Below are positions 7,188-9,567 of a DNA stretch of 9,567 nucleotides, piece after piece; positions within the stretch are counted from its first letter, which is position 1, and every line of letters begins with the position of its first letter. The stretch comes from Acidobacteriota bacterium. Its GTDB lineage: Bacteria; Acidobacteriota; Vicinamibacteria; Vicinamibacterales; 2-12-FULL-66-21. Position numbers and translations under genes: made by a program. The stretch lies in contig JAIVJE010000026.1 in assembly GCA_020200195.1 (NCBI GenBank), positions 1-9,567 of the forward strand. Direction: 5' to 3'. The notes beneath the pieces were generated by a model. It worked only from the letters and a program-made list of their open reading frames with translations, was not told the DNA's origin and did no database searches.

Positions 7188-7383
7188 CTCTGCCTCCTTT
7201 CGCCTCTCACCTCCTAACCTGCCATTGTGTTGTGACGTCGGCATGACATGCAAGCTGATGAACGTGAAGGCTCATCCATCACGCGGTGTATTGATCGGCT
7301 TTAGCGTACCGGCGCCCAAGCGCATCCTCGGAGAGCCCTGCCGTTCCTGCTAACGCTTGCCTCATGGCGGCGTCTTCCCTGTA
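7188..7383. other. Divergent intergenic spacer between VOC gene and permease
   Basis: This 196-bp spacer must carry the promoters of both divergent genes. Apart from the VOC ribosome binding sites I see only a short palindrome GCATGACATGC (7241-7251). No convincing -35/-10 pair, riboswitch or small gene is evident by eye. Confidence 0.5.
7193..7200 (-). promoter_or_regulatory. Ribosome binding site deciding the VOC start
   Basis: Read on the minus strand, AAAGGAGG is 5 nt before the ATG at 7187. A second purine-rich TTAGGAGGTG (about 7208-7217) lies further upstream. The strong close site favours the 165-residue form over the longer reading from 7253. Confidence 0.75.
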
Positions 7384-8307
7384 ATGGGCACCATCCTGAT
7401 GGAACTGCGACTCGCCGTGCGGTCGGTGCTGAAAGCACCCGCATTTTCGGTCGCCGCCATTCTGACGCTCGGCTTGGCGCTGTCGCTATGCACGACCGTG
7501 CTGGTGGTGGTCAACGCGTACCTCTATACGCAGCTACCGTATCCGAGCGCCACGCGACTTTATTCAGTCCGCTACAGCCTTCCCGGCCAGGAACAGCCGC
7601 AGCAGATGGAACAGCTCGACTGGTCGTCTCTGAACGACGTGGTCGAGCAGCCGATTGCGTGGGACCTCGACATGTTCTACCTGCTTGGAGGGGAAAACGC
7701 CGAGTCAGTTCCTGGCGCATGGGTGACCCCGGGGTTCGTCCAGGGCCTCGGGGTTCAACCGGCGATCGGGCGCGGCTTCGACGCGGCGGCGTTCGCCGGT
7801 GGGAGCGCGAACGTGGCGCTCATCAGCCACCGACTCTGGAACTCGAATTTCGGCGGGGATCCCTCCGTCATCGGACGTCAATTCACGGCGTACGTCAGCG
7901 ATCGCCCGGAGGAAGCGGAGGCTTTCACGATCATCGGTGTCCTGCCGGAGCACTTCTGGCACGTCAACCCATACACGGACATTTTCGCTCCGCTTCGAGC
8001 GCAAACGTATCCCTACATGATCCGACTCCGTGAAGGTGTTATGCCGCAGCAGGCGGCGGGACGGATCACGGCGCTGGTGCGCGCCGGCGCCAAGGGTGTG
8101 CCGCGGGAGTGGGCTGCCGAGGTGACCTCGACGCACGACCTGTACACTGCCCGTGTGCGCCCGATTCTCCGAAGTGTCGCCGTGGCGGCGGCGCTCGTGC
8201 TGCTGGTCGGCTGCGCAAACGTCGGCGGCCTGCTGCTCCTCCGCGCGATCCGACGCCAGAAGGAAATCGCCGTCCGGACCGCACTTGGATGGATCCCACC
8301 GTCGTGA
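7384..8307 (+). pseudogene. ADOP/MacB-like ABC permease, N-terminal part, cut by deletion and frameshift
   Basis: This is the first half of a large inner-membrane FtsX/MacB-type permease of the Acidobacterial-duplicated-orphan-permease kind, encoded without a nearby ATPase. From the ATG at 7384 it reads MGTILMELRLAVRSVLKAPAF, then TM1 (residues about 20-44, ending VVVNAYLY). A periplasmic MacB-type domain follows with LPYPSATRLYSVRY, VTPGFVQGLGVQPAIGRGF, ALISHRLWNSNFGGDPSVIG and FTIIGVLPEHF. TM2 is at about 265-286 (LVLLVGCANVGGLLLL), followed by QKEIAVRTALG. After that Gly the frame gives only WIPPS and stops at 8305-8307, whereas the family continues with a coupling helix and more helices. 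An internal ATG at 7399 is an equally plausible start, and a TTG at 7357 adds non-conserved residues. No good ribosome binding site is visible. Confidence 0.85.
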
Positions 8308-9567
8308 TTGGCGCTGCGGTCGCGGGCCTCATCACGGCGCTCTTCTGTGGGCTTGCTCCGCTCGCCACCACGCTTCGTCCGAGTCTGGTTGGCGCACTTC
8401 AGAGTGGCACCCGGACTACCGAGGGCCGCCGCAGTCAACGCGTTCGTGCAGGCCTGATCGGACTCGAAATCGCCGCGTCGCTCGCGCTGCTGGCCGGATC
8501 CACGCTGATGCTGCGGACGGTGGTCTCGCTGCTGGACGCCGATCTGGGTTTCGAGTCCGAACGTACGCTGATAGCCGCGATCACTCTGCGCCAGAACCGG
8601 TATCCGAAAGCGGCCGACCGTCTGGCACTCTTCGAGCGAACCGTCACACGACTCGGCGAGGTCAGTGGAGTGGAATCGGTCGCACTGACGTCGACATGGC
8701 CATTGCAGCAGCCACGCGTGCACCCGATCGAAGGTGCGCCGTCAACCCGACAAACCCAGACGCGTGTCGGGATTCACGCCGTCACCGGCGGATACTTCGC
8801 GACGCTCGGTATCCCGGTGATCGCGGGCCGGGCGTTCGTCGCCTCTGATCGGCTGGGCGCCGAACCTGTCGCGATCGTGAGCGAGGCGCTCGCACAAGCG
8901 CTGTGGCTGGGCCGGAGCGCAATCGGGGGCCGTGTGCTCGTGCCTCAGAACGCCGAGCAGGGCGGGCCGATTCAGTCGTCTCGGGTGATCGTCGGCGTGG
9001 TTCGTGATGTCGCTCAGGATCCCGCTGACGAAGACCCTCTCGATGTCTATGTGCCGTTGCTGCAGGTGCCGCAACGCTTTGCGGTCGCGATCGTCCGCAC
9101 GTCAGGGTCCCCCGGCGGCTGGCTGGCGCCGCTGCGGTCAGCGTTCCGGGATATCGATTCCGAGATATCGCTCACCAGAGCGCGGCCGCTCCAGGAACTG
9201 GTGGACGAGATCCGGTCACGGCCGCAGTTCCTCGCGTGGCTGCTTGGCGCGTTCGCCACAATTGCGGCGTTCGTCGCGATTGTGGGCGTCTACGGCATGA
9301 TTGCCTACGGAGTGCGCCAGCGCGAGCGGGAGATCGCGATCCGGATCGCGATCGGCGCGAACCCGCGGCAGATCACACGGTTATTCCTGCGTGAGGGGTG
9401 CATCGTGGTGGCCGCCGGTCTGGCACTCGGGATCCTCGCCGCGTTGGCCACCGGTCGTCTGCTGGAGAGTCAGTTGGCCGGTGTTGGGCCCCGGGATCCG
9501 CTTGCACTTGCCACGGCGGTTGCGGCGTTCGGTGCGGCAGCGCTGTTTGCAGTCTGGTGGCCTGCAC
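8289..9567 (+). pseudogene. ADOP/MacB-like ABC permease, C-terminal part, runs off right edge
   Basis: The same permease continues in another frame from about 8289 and is still open at the window end (426 codons visible). It begins MDPTVVIGAAVAGLITALFCG, which matches the helix normally found about 50-70 residues after EIAVRTALG, so that intervening part is missing. Next come SLVGALQSGTRT and a second duplicated module: TM at about 54-78 (GLIGLEIAASLALLAGS), then a second periplasmic domain with VTGGYFATLGIPVIAGRAF and VAIVSEALAQALW. FtsX helices follow at about 316-340, 368-392 and 404-424, with VRQREREIAIRIAIGA between the first two. The repeated EIA(V/I)R.A(L/I)G motif in both halves is the internal duplication of this family. 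Near-complete length without the deletion would be about 790 residues or slightly more. Transport substrate is unknown; a partner ATPase would have to be encoded elsewhere. Confidence 0.85.

Overview
The window is a GC-rich bacterial segment. The gene content suggests a soil or sediment Acidobacteriota-type organism: a large orphan FtsX/MacB-type permease of the kind expanded in that phylum, plus tightly packed sugar-acid catabolic genes. That assignment is inference, because no rRNA or marker gene is present.

Positions 2-4560 hold a plus-strand, operon-like run. It contains a 5'-truncated M20 metallopeptidase, a hydroxypyruvate isomerase (Hyi family), a tartronate semialdehyde reductase-type dehydrogenase (GarR/GlxR family), an HpcH/HpaI (GarL-like) class II aldolase and an ACS-family MFS transporter. 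Gaps between genes are only 5, 34, 17 and 27 bp. A convergent IlvD/Edd sugar-acid dehydratase related to L-arabonate dehydratase lies opposite (about 4561-5886, minus). Together they suggest uptake of a sugar acid, dehydration to a 2-keto-3-deoxy acid, aldol cleavage to pyruvate plus a C2/C3 aldehyde, and conversion of that product by the reductase and isomerase.

Positions 5970-6643 carry an uncharacterised plus-strand gene with a SUKH/SMI1-KNR4-like look. It converges on a small VOC (glyoxalase/PhnB-like) gene at 6690-7187, minus. A perfect 12-bp-stem hairpin sits between their ends. After a 196-bp divergent spacer, an ADOP/MacB-like permease runs from 7384 off the right edge.

The main observation is three deletion-like junctions. 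The transporter and the dehydratase are fused tail to tail near 4546-4570, each lacking its C-terminal region. The SUKH-like gene has lost an internal piece near 6535-6548 and resumes in another frame. The permease has lost about 50-70 codons near 8284-8292 and also resumes in another frame. Everything else looks intact. The segment is therefore either decaying by short-repeat-mediated deletion or contains assembly joins. I see no mobile element, CRISPR array, tRNA or rRNA, and I cannot support a claim of a new defence-type or other novel system.
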